The notes beneath the pieces are model-generated. The model searched no databases and was not told the DNA's origin. It saw only the letters and a program-made list of their open reading frames with translations. The translations under genes and the position numbers were made by a program. Shown here piece by piece: positions 16,447-24,260 of a stretch of DNA of 46,339 nucleotides. This stretch comes from Oscillospiraceae bacterium (GTDB lineage: Bacteria; Bacillota; Clostridia; UBA1381; UBA9506), in assembly GCA_015068555.1 (NCBI GenBank), contig SVKI01000011.1, positions 1 through 46,339 of the forward strand. Reading direction: 5' to 3'. How positions within the stretch are numbered: position 1 is the first letter of the stretch; every line of letters begins with the position of its first letter.

Positions 16447-16641
16447 TTACTGAATCAAGCCGCGGTCTTTGGCAAGAGCACGGACACTTCGGTCATAGGT
16501 AGCCTCGACTTCTTTGGAAAAGAAGCAGGCGGGGATGCCTTCATTGTGTTCACGGTGGTAAGCCACACAGGCACAGCATTTTCCATGATTGTCACACGGG
16601 TATGTACAAGGGCAGGGCTTTTTGTTATCGCATGCGTTCAT
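16447..16641 (-). CDS. Small cysteine-rich protein, DUF6485-like
   Basis: A 64-residue protein with seven cysteines in its first half: CDNKKPCPCTYPCDNHGKCCAC, then CFFSKEVEATYDRS. This matches the clostridial DUF6485 family as I remember it (CACTYPC, HGKCCECVAYH, PACFFSKE). Function unknown; the Cys spacing suggests a metal or Fe-S site. GGAGG lies 8 nt before the ATG. A longer in-frame reading would cross the tRNA terminator and is rejected. The product could be cytoplasmic since no signal peptide is seen. Confidence 0.72.
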   Translation of the reverse strand: MNACDNKKPCPCTYPCDNHGKCCACVAYHREHNEGIPACFFSKEVEATYDRSVRALAKDRGLIQ

Positions 16642-16676
16642 AGTCTTCCTCCTGCTGAAGAATGGTTTAGAAAAAT

Positions 16677-16710
16677 AAAAACCCCAAAGGCGGAAACCTA
16701 AAGGGTTTTT
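16677..16710 (-). terminator. Terminator downstream of tRNA-Ala
   Basis: AAAACCC pairs with GGGTTTT around an inner AGG/CCT stem; on the minus strand it ends in a T run. It would end the transcript that starts at the tRNA-Ala promoter. Confidence 0.65.
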
Positions 16711-16764
16711 ATGGTGGAAAAGATGCTTTGATATCCGAACTTTCTCCATTGGAACTTCCAGGGC

Positions 16765-16862
16765 CCCCGAAAAGCCGTTGGCTTTTTGGGGAGAAGGAAG
16801 AGCAAGGGAGTGGATGGATGTTTTCGCCGTACGGCGAAAACGGAGCCAAACGCACTTTGCTC
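16765..16862 (-). repeat. Three successive hairpins 3' of tRNA-Ala
   Basis: Between the tRNA and its terminator lie CCCCGAAAAGCC/GGCTTTTTGGGG (16765-16791), a perfect 22-bp palindrome with arms GTTTTCGCCGT (16820-16841), and GAGC/GCTC (16843-16862). No ORF. It looks like a composite intergenic repeat or structured RNA. Confidence 0.5.
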
Positions 16863-16867
16863 TGACG

Positions 16868-16943
16868 TGGTGGAGATAAGGGGATTCGAACCCCTGACCT
16901 TTTGACTGCCAGTCAAACGCGCTCCCAACTGCGCTATACCCCC
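16868..16943 (-). tRNA. tRNA-Ala, anticodon GGC
   Basis: Minus strand: acceptor GGGGGTA pairs with TATCTCC and includes the alanine identity pair G3:U70; discriminator A and encoded CCA follow. Anticodon stem TTTGA/TCAAA with loop CTGGCAG gives anticodon GGC. 76 nt. Confidence 0.95.
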
Positions 16944-16958
16944 AAACTCAACATGATA

Positions 16959-16987
16959 ATCATACCACATGGGTAAACGGTTGTCAA
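16959..16987 (-). promoter_or_regulatory. Promoter of tRNA-Ala
   Basis: Minus strand TTGACA (16982-16987), 17 nt, TATGAT (16959-16964), 16 bp from the tRNA. Confidence 0.8.
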
Positions 16988-17030
16988 GTGTTAAATTTAA
17001 AAAAGCAACCGTCATGCTAAGTTTTCGTTT

Positions 17031-17372
17031 TTAAACAGCCTCAACAAATACTTCTTCATGAACGAATTCGGTCGTGCCGAGCAAATCCTCCAGAATATCC
17101 TTCATCGATATGGGTGTTACGGCACCTGCCGCCAACAAAAGAAGAACATGCTCTGCCTCTTCCTCTGAATGAAATAAATCAAATATTTTTCTATATTCTA
17201 AGTATGGCGTTCCGTTTTCGCGTGTGGCGCGTTTGCAGATTTCCAAACCATAGCGTGTGTATGTCTTTCCTTCGAACATTACATCTTTTTGTAAAACATA
17301 GTAGTCAAGGCCGAAGGCTTTGTGCTCTCCCGCTACCTCGTCTATGGCGACTGTTTTGACCAATCTCCTCAT
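17031..17372 (-). CDS. Uncharacterised protein, DUF6514-like
   Basis: A 113-residue soluble protein. The pattern of an opening MRRLVKTVAIDE, a central KTYTRYGLEICKRA and a C-terminal VTPISMKDILEDLL recalls the clostridial DUF6514 family (recalled, not searched). Function unknown. No membrane segment or signal peptide. AAAGGGG lies about 10 nt before the ATG, with a TATAAT-like box further upstream. Monocistronic between the tRNA-Ala promoter and an AT-rich gap. Confidence 0.65.
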   Translation of the reverse strand: MRRLVKTVAIDEVAGEHKAFGLDYYVLQKDVMFEGKTYTRYGLEICKRATRENGTPYLEYRKIFDLFHSEEEAEHVLLLLAAGAVTPISMKDILEDLLGTTEFVHEEVFVEAV

Positions 17373-17499
17373 GATTCATAATCCCCTTTCACAACTTTAT
17401 ATTGTAGTTTGTCTTTGTTATGGATACATTATATAGTATTTCAATTCGTTTTTCCAGTAAAAAATATCGCAAAAAAAGACAGAATTGGTGTTCTGTTTC

Positions 17500-17529
17500 T
17501 ATAATCTATCACAATACGATGGATTGTGA
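17500..17529. promoter_or_regulatory. Operator-like inverted repeat in an AT-rich gap
   Basis: TCACAAT (17509-17515) and ATTGTGA (17523-17529), a perfect 7-bp inverted repeat with 7-nt spacer, next to a plus-strand TATAAT (17500-17505). The 258-bp gap between the DUF6514 and thioesterase genes holds nothing else I can support. Confidence 0.3.
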
Positions 17530-17631
17530 CATAAAAATTAAGCAATTCGTAAAAAAGTAATAGTTTAAAATAAAAACTTCATAAATATTTGATAAAGCGG
17601 TTTTTGTATACCTGTTCATATGTAATGCGGC

Positions 17632-18021
17632 TTATTCAAGCAAGCGAGGCACGGGCACCGGTCTTTCGTTTTCGTCCAGTGCAACGAACACAAGGGTTGC
17701 CTCGTTTGTTTTGATGACGGAGCCGGTTTGTAGGTTTTCAGCCCAAACAGTGACTTTGATTTTCATAGAAGTGCGCCCAACAGAAAGAAGCTCTGAGCGC
17801 AGACGCACCATTTCGCCAAGCTTTGCCGGATGTTTAAAATTAAGGCTATCCATGGAGACGGTGGCCACAATACGGTTGGAATGCCTGGAAGCGGTTAGAG
17901 CGGCGGCGATATCAATCCAATGCATTAACCTTCCGCCTTTTAGGTTATGCAAAAGATTCACATCATTGGGCAGAACAAGCTCCACCATTTCGATCGTGGA
18001 TTCGTGACGTGATTTTGCCAT
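17632..18021 (-). CDS. Acyl-CoA thioesterase, hotdog fold
   Basis: A 129-residue single hotdog domain of the YciA/BACH type: MVELVLPNDVNLLHNLKGGRLMHWIDIAAALTA, with the conserved Asn-rich turn and catalytic Asp region, then VSMDSLNFKHPAKLGEMVRL and a final LVFVALDENERPVPVP. Such enzymes hydrolyse acyl-CoA thioesters in the cytosol, usually as hexamers. AAAAGGAGATGATG sits before the ATG. It stands alone on the minus strand, divergent from the VanW gene, so the 128-bp gap must hold both promoters. Confidence 0.87.
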   Translation of the reverse strand: MAKSRHESTIEMVELVLPNDVNLLHNLKGGRLMHWIDIAAALTASRHSNRIVATVSMDSLNFKHPAKLGEMVRLRSELLSVGRTSMKIKVTVWAENLQTGSVIKTNEATLVFVALDENERPVPVPRLLE

Positions 18022-18149
18022 TTCATCATCTCCTTTTTCTATTATCTTTATTTTGTATGTGATTAAATCATTTTATGCCTTTTATTTTTGTGGTGACGCA
18101 TAAGCTTTTGCAAGCGAAGAATAATAAGTAGAAAAAAGGAGAGAAACAT

Positions 18150-18773
18150 GTGAAAAAGAGATTTTTTTTAATGATTTGTATAATAGGAATGTTTTTTCTC
18201 GTTTCATCTTGTACAAATATGCAAACGGAACCAAAAATCACCGAACCGGAAGAAACGACAAAACCGAGCAGTACACCTGTGCCTGCCCGACCCAAAGAAC
18301 CTGAAAAAATACTGTTGGCATCGGCTGAAACAGAGCTAATTGATAAAGAAGAAAATCGCCTGCATAATATTCATCTGGCCACCGGATGCATTGATGGGTA
18401 TTCGCTGAGAGCAGGAGAAAGCTTTTCTTTTAATGAAGTTGTCGGCAGAAGGACGGCAGAAAGAGGCTATCGGGATGCAACAATTTTGGTAAATGGGGAA
18501 AAAGAGTTGGGTTGTGGCGGTGGCGTTTGTCAGGTCAGCACAACACTGTATCAGGCGGTGCGGAATGCCGGACTGAACATCCTGGAGCAAAAGAGCCATC
18601 AAAAAGAGGTGCCGTATGCAGCACAAGGGGATGATGCAGCGGTTAATTACGGAACGATAGACCTGCGTTTTCTAAATAATACAGAAGGGACAATCCAACT
18701 TTATATGAGTGTGGATGAAGAACATGTCACGGCATCGATTTATGAGATAAAGTCGAATGATTCTGCTGCGTGA
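18150..18773 (+). CDS. VanW family lipoprotein
   Basis: A 207-residue protein with a lipoprotein signal peptide (MKKRFFLMICIIGMFF, lipobox LVSSC, Cys at about residue 22), a Thr/Pro/Glu-rich linker, and a VanW domain from about residue 70: GYSLRAGESFSFNEVVGRRTAERGY, then GCGGGVCQVSTTLYQA. VanW domains occur in surface proteins of Firmicutes; their activity is unknown and presence alone does not mean vancomycin resistance. GTG start behind AAAGGAG. The 3' end overlaps the M50 protease reading frame by 17 nt if that gene uses its most upstream start. Confidence 0.85.
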   Translation: MKKRFFLMICIIGMFFLVSSCTNMQTEPKITEPEETTKPSSTPVPARPKEPEKILLASAETELIDKEENRLHNIHLATGCIDGYSLRAGESFSFNEVVGRRTAERGYRDATILVNGEKELGCGGGVCQVSTTLYQAVRNAGLNILEQKSHQKEVPYAAQGDDAAVNYGTIDLRFLNNTEGTIQLYMSVDEEHVTASIYEIKSNDSAA

Positions 18774-19533
18774 AAAGTTGAACAATTTATTAAAATTTTT
18801 GTGTAACCCCTTTACAGGACACACAATATTTAGTATAATATATACTGTATTATCATATATATTTCTAAAAACAAGCTTAGGAAGTGATGACTTGTTCCGT
18901 CTGGGTCGTTTTGATATTGTGAGTCTGTTGGTAGGAGCTGTGGCAGCGCTGCTTGCTATATCCGTGCATGAAATGTGTCACGGGTTGGCGGCATACTGGT
19001 TGGGAGACCGTACGGCCAAAGCCATGGGCAGACTGTCTCTTAATCCGCTCAGACATTTAGATCCTGTGGGCGCATTGTGTCTGTTATTTTTTGGCTTCGG
19101 TTGGGCCAAGCCTGTTATGATTAACACGGCCTATTTTAAAAAACCGAAACGTGACATGTCGTTAACGGCTTTGGCCGGACCCGTTTCCAACTTTTTATTT
19201 GCCTATGTGGCTCTGCTGATTTTAAAACTGTTGTCGATAACCTTTTTGCCCGGTGGCACAATCGGTAGAGCTGTAGTTATGTTTTTATCGGCTTTGGTGA
19301 GCATGAATGTCGGCCTTGGGGTGTTTAATCTGATTCCCATTCCGCCCCTTGATGGCTCAAAGATATTTTTATCTCTGCTTCCGTCACGCCTATATTATGA
19401 TATCATGCGCTATGAACACCTGGGCTGGCTCGTTTTGGTGGTCGCCTTGAGTCTTGGTGTTTTAGACCCTGTTTTAGGCACCTTGCGTTTGCTGATAACA
19501 AATCTGATGATTCTGTTGGTAGGTGGATTATGA
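18757..19533 (+). CDS. Site-2 protease family (M50) membrane metalloprotease
   Basis: Up to 258 residues with several membrane helices. The zinc site HEMCH (about residues 71-75) and the second motif NLIPIPPLDG with Asp199 are intact, as is the family stretch RLSLNPLRHLDPVGALC. YwhC-type proteases cut substrates within the membrane. The start is uncertain: a SigA promoter (18811-18839) lies inside the first 30 codons, and an in-frame TTG at 18892, preceded by AGGAAG, would give a family-sized protein. The stop overlaps scpA by 4 nt (ATGA), so it leads the scpAB operon. Confidence 0.85.
   Translation: MILLREKLNNLLKFLCNPFTGHTIFSIIYTVLSYIFLKTSLGSDDLFRLGRFDIVSLLVGAVAALLAISVHEMCHGLAAYWLGDRTAKAMGRLSLNPLRHLDPVGALCLLFFGFGWAKPVMINTAYFKKPKRDMSLTALAGPVSNFLFAYVALLILKLLSITFLPGGTIGRAVVMFLSALVSMNVGLGVFNLIPIPPLDGSKIFLSLLPSRLYYDIMRYEHLGWLVLVVALSLGVLDPVLGTLRLLITNLMILLVGGL
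18811..18839 (+). promoter_or_regulatory. SigA promoter inside the 5' end of the M50 reading frame
   Basis: TTTACA (18811-18816), 17 nt, TATAAT (18834-18839), in locally very AT-rich sequence. It suggests that the M50-scpAB operon begins here and that the M50 start lies downstream. Confidence 0.6.
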
Positions 19534-20270
19534 TACAGGAATTATCATTTAGCGTAGAGGTGTTTGAAGGCCCTTTGGAGCTTTTATTGCACCTTCTTAA
19601 AAGGAATAAAGTCAGTATTTATGATATTCCAATCGAGAAAATAACCGCGCAGTATATGGAATGCTTAGAGCAGATGCAGGCTTTTGACATGGAAGTATCC
19701 AGCGAATTTTTGCTGATGGCCTCAGAGCTTTTGCTGATTAAATCTAAAATGCTCTTGCCGCGCCATGAGGAAGAGGAAGAAGACCCGCGCAAAAATCTGG
19801 CAGACAGATTGCTTGCGTATCAGCAAATGAAATCCGCGGCGGTTTTTTTAAAAGAACATGAAGGCGATGGTCGCTTTTTATTCTGTAAAAAGCCTGATGA
19901 AATTGAAAAGGCGGCGCCTGATTACAGCGATCAGGCTTTTGATGTGGAGCAGTTGATAGAAGCGCTTGGCGAGGTATTGATTAAAACGCAACGGCGTGAA
20001 CCGCCACCGAAGACCTCCTTTGTGGGTATCGGCGGTCATGAGCACGTTTCTTCTGCCAGTTGTGTGACGCATATCAAAAATACACTCAGGATCAAGAAGC
20101 ATGTGAGTTTTAAATCTGCTTTTCGGGGCCTCACATCGCGACCGCAAATCGTTGTTTCGTTTTTAATTATTCTGGAAATGATTCGATTGGGTCATGTTTG
20201 TGTTGAAGTGAAAAACAGTGAAATATACTTAACGCGCATAAAAGACGGGGAGATTACCAATGAATTTTGA
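19530..20270 (+). CDS. scpA: Segregation and condensation protein A
   Basis: A 246-residue ScpA, the kleisin that bridges the SMC heads with ScpB for chromosome condensation and segregation. Signature N terminus FSVEVFEGPLELLLHLLKRNKVSIYDIPIEKITAQYM, followed by SSEFLLMASELLLIKSKMLLP, and a winged-helix C terminus (VVSFLIILEMIRLGHV). Translationally coupled at both ends: 4-nt overlap with the M50 gene and 11-nt overlap with scpB. Confidence 0.96.
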   Translation: MIQELSFSVEVFEGPLELLLHLLKRNKVSIYDIPIEKITAQYMECLEQMQAFDMEVSSEFLLMASELLLIKSKMLLPRHEEEEEDPRKNLADRLLAYQQMKSAAVFLKEHEGDGRFLFCKKPDEIEKAAPDYSDQAFDVEQLIEALGEVLIKTQRREPPPKTSFVGIGGHEHVSSASCVTHIKNTLRIKKHVSFKSAFRGLTSRPQIVVSFLIILEMIRLGHVCVEVKNSEIYLTRIKDGEITNEF

Positions 20271-20832
20271 TGCATGCAATTTGCTTGAATGCCTGCTTTT
20301 TGCTTCAGGTGAAAGCGTTCCGGTTTCACAACTTGGTGAAATTATGGAATGTGATGAAGATGCAGTTTTAAAAACTGCAGAACAACTGAATATATGGTAT
20401 CAGCAAAATGGCAAAGGCTTGCAGGTGATAACGCTTGAAGATACGTTGCAGTTATGTACGACTGAGCGCTTTTATGCATACATACAAAAATTGAAGGAGC
20501 CGCGCCGTAAACAGAATTTGTCTCCGGCGGCTTTAGAAACCCTGGCTGTTGTGGCCTATCATCAGCCGGTGACACGCTCGAGCATTGAATTTATCCGCGG
20601 CGTTAATTCTGACGGACCGGTCAACAAACTGATTGAACGCGGATTAATAGAAGAAAACGGGCGTTTAGATGCGCCCGGCCGACCGATTCTGTATGTCACA
20701 ACCCAGGAGTTCTTGCGCAGCTTTGGTCTTTCCTCCTTATCGGGCTTACCGGATGTTGAAGAATTTGGTATAAATGAAGAAGAAATGGGCTATGATACTG
20801 AAGTGACAGAAGATAATGAAATCGGCGGGTGA
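20260..20832 (+). CDS. scpB: Segregation and condensation protein B
   Basis: A 190-residue ScpB with two winged-helix domains; the second is marked by LSPAALETLAVVAYHQPVTRSSIEFIRGVNSDGPVNKLIERGLI, the family signature, then GRPILYVTTQEFLRSFGLSSLSGLP. It dimerises and binds ScpA in the SMC complex. Starts within the end of scpA. Normal length with an acidic C-terminal tail. The upstream M50, scpA and downstream DUF2953 genes are all coupled, giving one continuous operon. Confidence 0.96.
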   Translation: MNFDACNLLECLLFASGESVPVSQLGEIMECDEDAVLKTAEQLNIWYQQNGKGLQVITLEDTLQLCTTERFYAYIQKLKEPRRKQNLSPAALETLAVVAYHQPVTRSSIEFIRGVNSDGPVNKLIERGLIEENGRLDAPGRPILYVTTQEFLRSFGLSSLSGLPDVEEFGINEEEMGYDTEVTEDNEIGG

Positions 20833-20836
20833 GGGT

Positions 20837-21463
20837 ATGCTCATTTTACTCATAATTTTAGGCGTTCTTGCCGTTGCTTGTTTTTCACTGCTGTTTTTTA
20901 AAATAACAGCGGGTATTGTGTATGAATATAACCGGGGCAGGGACCAGCTCCTCATAAAGCTAAAAATTTTAGGCTTACCTCTTGCTTTTCGTATTCCTTT
21001 ACATACTGAATCAAAAAAACCAAAGAAGGAAAAGAAGGCAAAAGAAGATAAGGGGGATAAGGAAAAGAAGCCGATGACCCCTGGCCGTTTTATTGCGCTT
21101 GCTAAAAGCGTTTGCCGTTCGTTTAAAGAAACGAAGCAAGAGATGGCTGAGATAATACGTGAATTACGAAGGATGGTCACCTGCCCGGAGCTTTCCTTAA
21201 GCGTGCAGTACGGCGCCCGTAACCCAGCCTTAACGGGTATTTTAAACGGTGCCGTCTGGACGGCAGGTACACTTTTACTTAAGGTGGCAGATGCGGCCAT
21301 TGGTGTTACGAAAAAAGAACTGATTGTAAAACCCGATTTTACCAAGGAATTCATGTGCTTGCATTTTTGCGGCATGTTGCAATTTAAACTGGTTGATTTG
21401 CTGAAAGTTGTTATAAAAATAAGGAAGCTGGTCAACCTAATGAAAAGTAAGATTGAAATTTAA
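20837..21463 (+). CDS. DUF2953 domain protein (YtfI-like)
   Basis: A 208-residue protein with an N-terminal membrane helix (MLILLIILGVLAVACFSLLFF), a Lys-rich charged linker (about residues 60-80), and a C-terminal DUF2953-like domain with SVQYGARNPALTGILNGAVW. In Bacillus the counterpart ytfI precedes ytfJ (gerW), the same order as here, which supports the call. The family is linked to sporulation by context, but its activity is unknown. The ATG behind GTGAGGG lies 4 nt after the scpB stop. Confidence 0.78.
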   Translation: MLILLIILGVLAVACFSLLFFKITAGIVYEYNRGRDQLLIKLKILGLPLAFRIPLHTESKKPKKEKKAKEDKGDKEKKPMTPGRFIALAKSVCRSFKETKQEMAEIIRELRRMVTCPELSLSVQYGARNPALTGILNGAVWTAGTLLLKVADAAIGVTKKELIVKPDFTKEFMCLHFCGMLQFKLVDLLKVVIKIRKLVNLMKSKIEI

Positions 21464-21481
21464 AAAGGACGGTGTAGAAAA

Positions 21482-21925
21482 ATGACAGAACATCCTATTA
21501 AAGGCTTAATGGAAACAGCGATGAACAGCATTAAAGAAATGGTTGATGTGAACACGATCGTGGGTAATGCGGTAAACGCCCCGGATGGCTCTATTATCAT
21601 CCCCATTTCAAAGGTATCCTTCGGCTTTGGTGCCGGTGGGTCGGAATTTGGTGAACGGTCACAGATTGCGCCTGATGCTAATGCAAACTTTGGCGGTGGC
21701 TCCGGTGGCGGTGCCGTGATTGAACCGGTTGCGTTTATGGTGGTTGGGCAGGGTCAGATTCGCCTGATGCCCATGGATAAGGAAACTTCGCCGGTTGAAG
21801 ATATTATCGAAAAAGTGCCTACGCTGATCGATAAAGTAGCCGAATTCTTCAAAAAGAACAAAAAAGAAGAAAAGACAGAAGAAGTGTGCACAGCTGAGAC
21901 AGTCAACGAGGAAACTGCAGAATAA
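21482..21925 (+). CDS. gerW: GerW family sporulation protein (YtfJ)
   Basis: A 147-residue protein with the family layout: HPIKGLMETAMNSIKEMVDVNTIVG, then PDGSIIIPISKVSFGFGAGGSEFG, a glycine-rich stretch FGGGSGGGAVIEPVAFMVV and a charged C terminus. In B. subtilis this spore protein is needed for germination with L-alanine. Context (DUF2953 directly upstream) is conserved. AAGGACGGTG precedes the ATG. In this operon it follows the chromosome-segregation genes, which fits a forespore or late use, although no sporulation sigma promoter was identified. Confidence 0.92.
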   Translation: MTEHPIKGLMETAMNSIKEMVDVNTIVGNAVNAPDGSIIIPISKVSFGFGAGGSEFGERSQIAPDANANFGGGSGGGAVIEPVAFMVVGQGQIRLMPMDKETSPVEDIIEKVPTLIDKVAEFFKKNKKEEKTEEVCTAETVNEETAE

Positions 21926-21954
21926 TGTAGTAAATCGAAAGGACTAATGGCTTT

Positions 21955-23190
21955 ATGCAAACATTCAGGGAGCTTTATGTTAACCTGACAAAAGCAGCTT
22001 TAAAGAGAGAACTCGAACAGGCTATTAAGGAACTTGAAAAAGGCGACATTAACAGCCATCATTTAGAGTGCCTGTTAAATCCCGGGGATGGTGCGTTTGC
22101 GGTAATTGAGGATTGCGTATGCGAGGGCGAGAGCGACTGCGTGAAGGCTTGTGCGTTTGATGCTTTGCAAAAAGAAGAAAATGGTCACATCACCGTTAGC
22201 CAGGACGCCTGCCGTGCCTGCGGTGCCTGTATTGATGCCTGTAGACGCGATAGCCTTAAAGAAACGCAACAGACATTGCCCCTTTTGCAAGAACTGTATA
22301 ATGGAACGCGCCCTGTTTATGCCATGATCGCGCCGGCTTTTATCGGTCAGTTTGAAGAGAATGTCACGCCGGGCAAGCTGCGCGGCGCATTTAAAAAACT
22401 GGGCTTTGCAGGTATGGTTGAGGTGGCGCTCTTTGCCGATATTTTAACGTTAAAGGAAGCATTGGAATTTGACCGGGCAGTACAGACAGAACAGGACTAT
22501 CTCCTGACAAGCTGTTGCTGCCCGGTTTGGCTTTCTTTATGCAAACAGGCGGGGCTGATGGAGCATATCCCGGCCTCGGTTTCGCCCATGATTGCCTGCG
22601 GCCGCGGCATTAAGCGTTTGATTCCTGATGCCGTTACCGTGTTTATCGGCCCTTGCATGGCGAAGAAAAAGGAAGCTAAAGAGCCCGATGTGGCGGACGC
22701 GGTAGACTATGTACTCACCTTTCGTGAGATGCTGGATATCTTTGAATTTGCTGAAATTAATATGGATGAGGTTCTACCCGATGAGCGGGAGCATGCTTCG
22801 AAGGCGGGGCGCACCTATGCCTATTCGGGCGGTGTGAGTGAGGCGGTGCAGGATTGCTTAAAGCGCCTACGACCGGAGCGGAAATTACCGCTTAAGGCGG
22901 CGCATGCCAATGGCGTTAAAGAGTGTCGTGAACTTTTAAACAAGGTGCTTTCAGGCGAGATTCAGGCTAACTTCATTGAGGGCATGGGGTGCGCCGGCGG
23001 TTGCGTGGGCGGTCCGCGCGTTTTGAAGGATAAGGACGAAGGAAAAAGCCATGTGATGCACTATGGTAAGGAGTCGACCTATGCATCCCCTGCAGAGAAC
23101 CCCTATGTGATAGAACTTTTACACCGATTAGGGTTTCAGACTATTGATGAACTTTTGGAAAAAGATGATATATTTACCCGCCATTTTTAG
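21955..23190 (+). CDS. Monomeric [FeFe]-hydrogenase-like iron-sulfur protein
   Basis: A 411-residue protein. Residues 45-100 hold two 4Fe-4S motifs (CVCEGESDCVKAC and CRACGACIDACRRD). The rest is an Fe-hydrogenase large-subunit domain with all four H-cluster cysteines: TSCCCPVW (residues 185-192), GPCMAKKKE (Cys234) and EGMGCAGGCVGGPR (Cys346, Cys350). The motifs deviate from classical enzymes (extra Cys in P1, GGPR instead of GGG in P3), so it may be a sensory or group B/C-like form rather than a fast H2 producer. No maturases HydEFG are nearby. It ends the scpAB-gerW run with a strong terminator. Confidence 0.85.
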   Translation: MQTFRELYVNLTKAALKRELEQAIKELEKGDINSHHLECLLNPGDGAFAVIEDCVCEGESDCVKACAFDALQKEENGHITVSQDACRACGACIDACRRDSLKETQQTLPLLQELYNGTRPVYAMIAPAFIGQFEENVTPGKLRGAFKKLGFAGMVEVALFADILTLKEALEFDRAVQTEQDYLLTSCCCPVWLSLCKQAGLMEHIPASVSPMIACGRGIKRLIPDAVTVFIGPCMAKKKEAKEPDVADAVDYVLTFREMLDIFEFAEINMDEVLPDEREHASKAGRTYAYSGGVSEAVQDCLKRLRPERKLPLKAAHANGVKECRELLNKVLSGEIQANFIEGMGCAGGCVGGPRVLKDKDEGKSHVMHYGKESTYASPAENPYVIELLHRLGFQTIDELLEKDDIFTRHF

Positions 23191-23191
23191 T

Positions 23192-23231
23192 AAAAAAAGC
23201 TATTGCAGAATCTTTCTGCAATAGCTTTTTT
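23192..23231 (+). terminator. Terminator of the hydrogenase-like gene
   Basis: AAAAAAGCTATTGCAGA pairs with TCTGCAATAGCTTTTTT around a 4-nt loop. Confidence 0.95.
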
Positions 23232-23237
23232 CAATGT

Positions 23238-23266
23238 TTGACAGAAGATGCGGGAAATGGTATAAT
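23238..23266 (+). promoter_or_regulatory. Perfect-consensus SigA promoter of the GIY-YIG gene
   Basis: TTGACA (23238-23243), exactly 17 nt, TATAAT (23261-23266). Confidence 0.93.
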
Positions 23267-23345
23267 GGGTTGTGTCTGATTGACTGAGAATTTTATTAAA
23301 TTTTGCCTTATATAAACAAAAGCATCATAAAGGGGCTTGAACGAC

Positions 23346-24206
23346 ATGAAAAGTTTTGATAAAACAATTCAAATGTATATATTTGAAGGAAATCCAAACG
23401 GAAGGATTATGTGTGAACTGTCAAATTGGAATGGAAGAGTATATAAGATTTCTCGCGGTGATATTTCCGACTTTTCTAAGAGAGAAGATGCAGACAATAC
23501 AGGTGTGTATTTTTTATTTGGTAAAAATGCAGAAGGAAATGATACAATTTATGTAGGTGAAGCTGAAAGAATCGTTACAAGATTAAAACAACATTTAAAG
23601 GATACAGAATATTGGAATGATTGTATAGCGGTGATCAGTAAAGACAATTTGCTCAATAAAGCACACGTTAAGTTTCTTGAGAACAAATTCTACCAATTGG
23701 CAAAAGATGCAAATAGAACAGATGTTATTAACAGCACCATACCAACCTGTCCATCAATCTCTGAATATGATGTGGCAATGCTTGATGAATTTATAGAAAA
23801 TGCAAAAATGCTTGTTAATACATTAGGTTATAAATCGTTTGATGTTCTTATGACCGGTGCAGAAGAAGGCACTGATATAGAAAATGAAGTATTTCATATC
23901 AAGGCAGCTCGTGGCGCTGATGCTATAGGTATTACTACATCGGATGGATTTGCGGTTTTGAAAAATTCTCAAATAGCAAATTCGACAACACCTAGTATGT
24001 CAGAATCCTTAATCAAATTGAGAAATAAATTGATTCATAGTGGCACTATTGTGGATGAAGTATTTATAAAAGATTATGTGTTCACGAGTCCGTCTCTGGC
24101 AGCTGCGATTGTTATGGGAAGAAATGCTAATGGCAGAACGGAATGGAAAAATAAAGAAGGAATTACCTTGAAGGATATAGAAGAAAGAGAGATAGAAAAT
24201 ATTTAA
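23346..24206 (+). CDS. GIY-YIG nuclease domain plus DUF4357 protein
   Basis: A 286-residue protein. The GIY-YIG core is recognisable as TGVYFLFG (Gly53-Val54-Tyr55) and TIYVGEAE (Ile68-Tyr69-Val70-Gly71), followed by RIVTRLKQHLKD and a Glu in KFLENKFYQLA that fits the metal-binding residue. The C-terminal part (about 190-275) matches the DUF4357 pattern: FHIKAARGADAIGITT and VFTSPSLAAAIVMGRNANGRTEWKN. These proteins often lie near restriction-modification or phage-defence genes, but none is adjacent here. AT-rich compared with neighbours, suggesting transfer. AAAGGGG before the ATG sets the start. Confidence 0.85.
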   Translation: MKSFDKTIQMYIFEGNPNGRIMCELSNWNGRVYKISRGDISDFSKREDADNTGVYFLFGKNAEGNDTIYVGEAERIVTRLKQHLKDTEYWNDCIAVISKDNLLNKAHVKFLENKFYQLAKDANRTDVINSTIPTCPSISEYDVAMLDEFIENAKMLVNTLGYKSFDVLMTGAEEGTDIENEVFHIKAARGADAIGITTSDGFAVLKNSQIANSTTPSMSESLIKLRNKLIHSGTIVDEVFIKDYVFTSPSLAAAIVMGRNANGRTEWKNKEGITLKDIEEREIENI

Positions 24207-24260
24207 ACCATTTAATTTGCGATAAATAAAATTGAAGACGCAACACAAGGAGAAGATTAC

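Noticed and set aside
18150-18773. Vancomycin resistance determinant
   Set aside because: VanW domains are common in surface proteins and no vanHAX-type genes are nearby.
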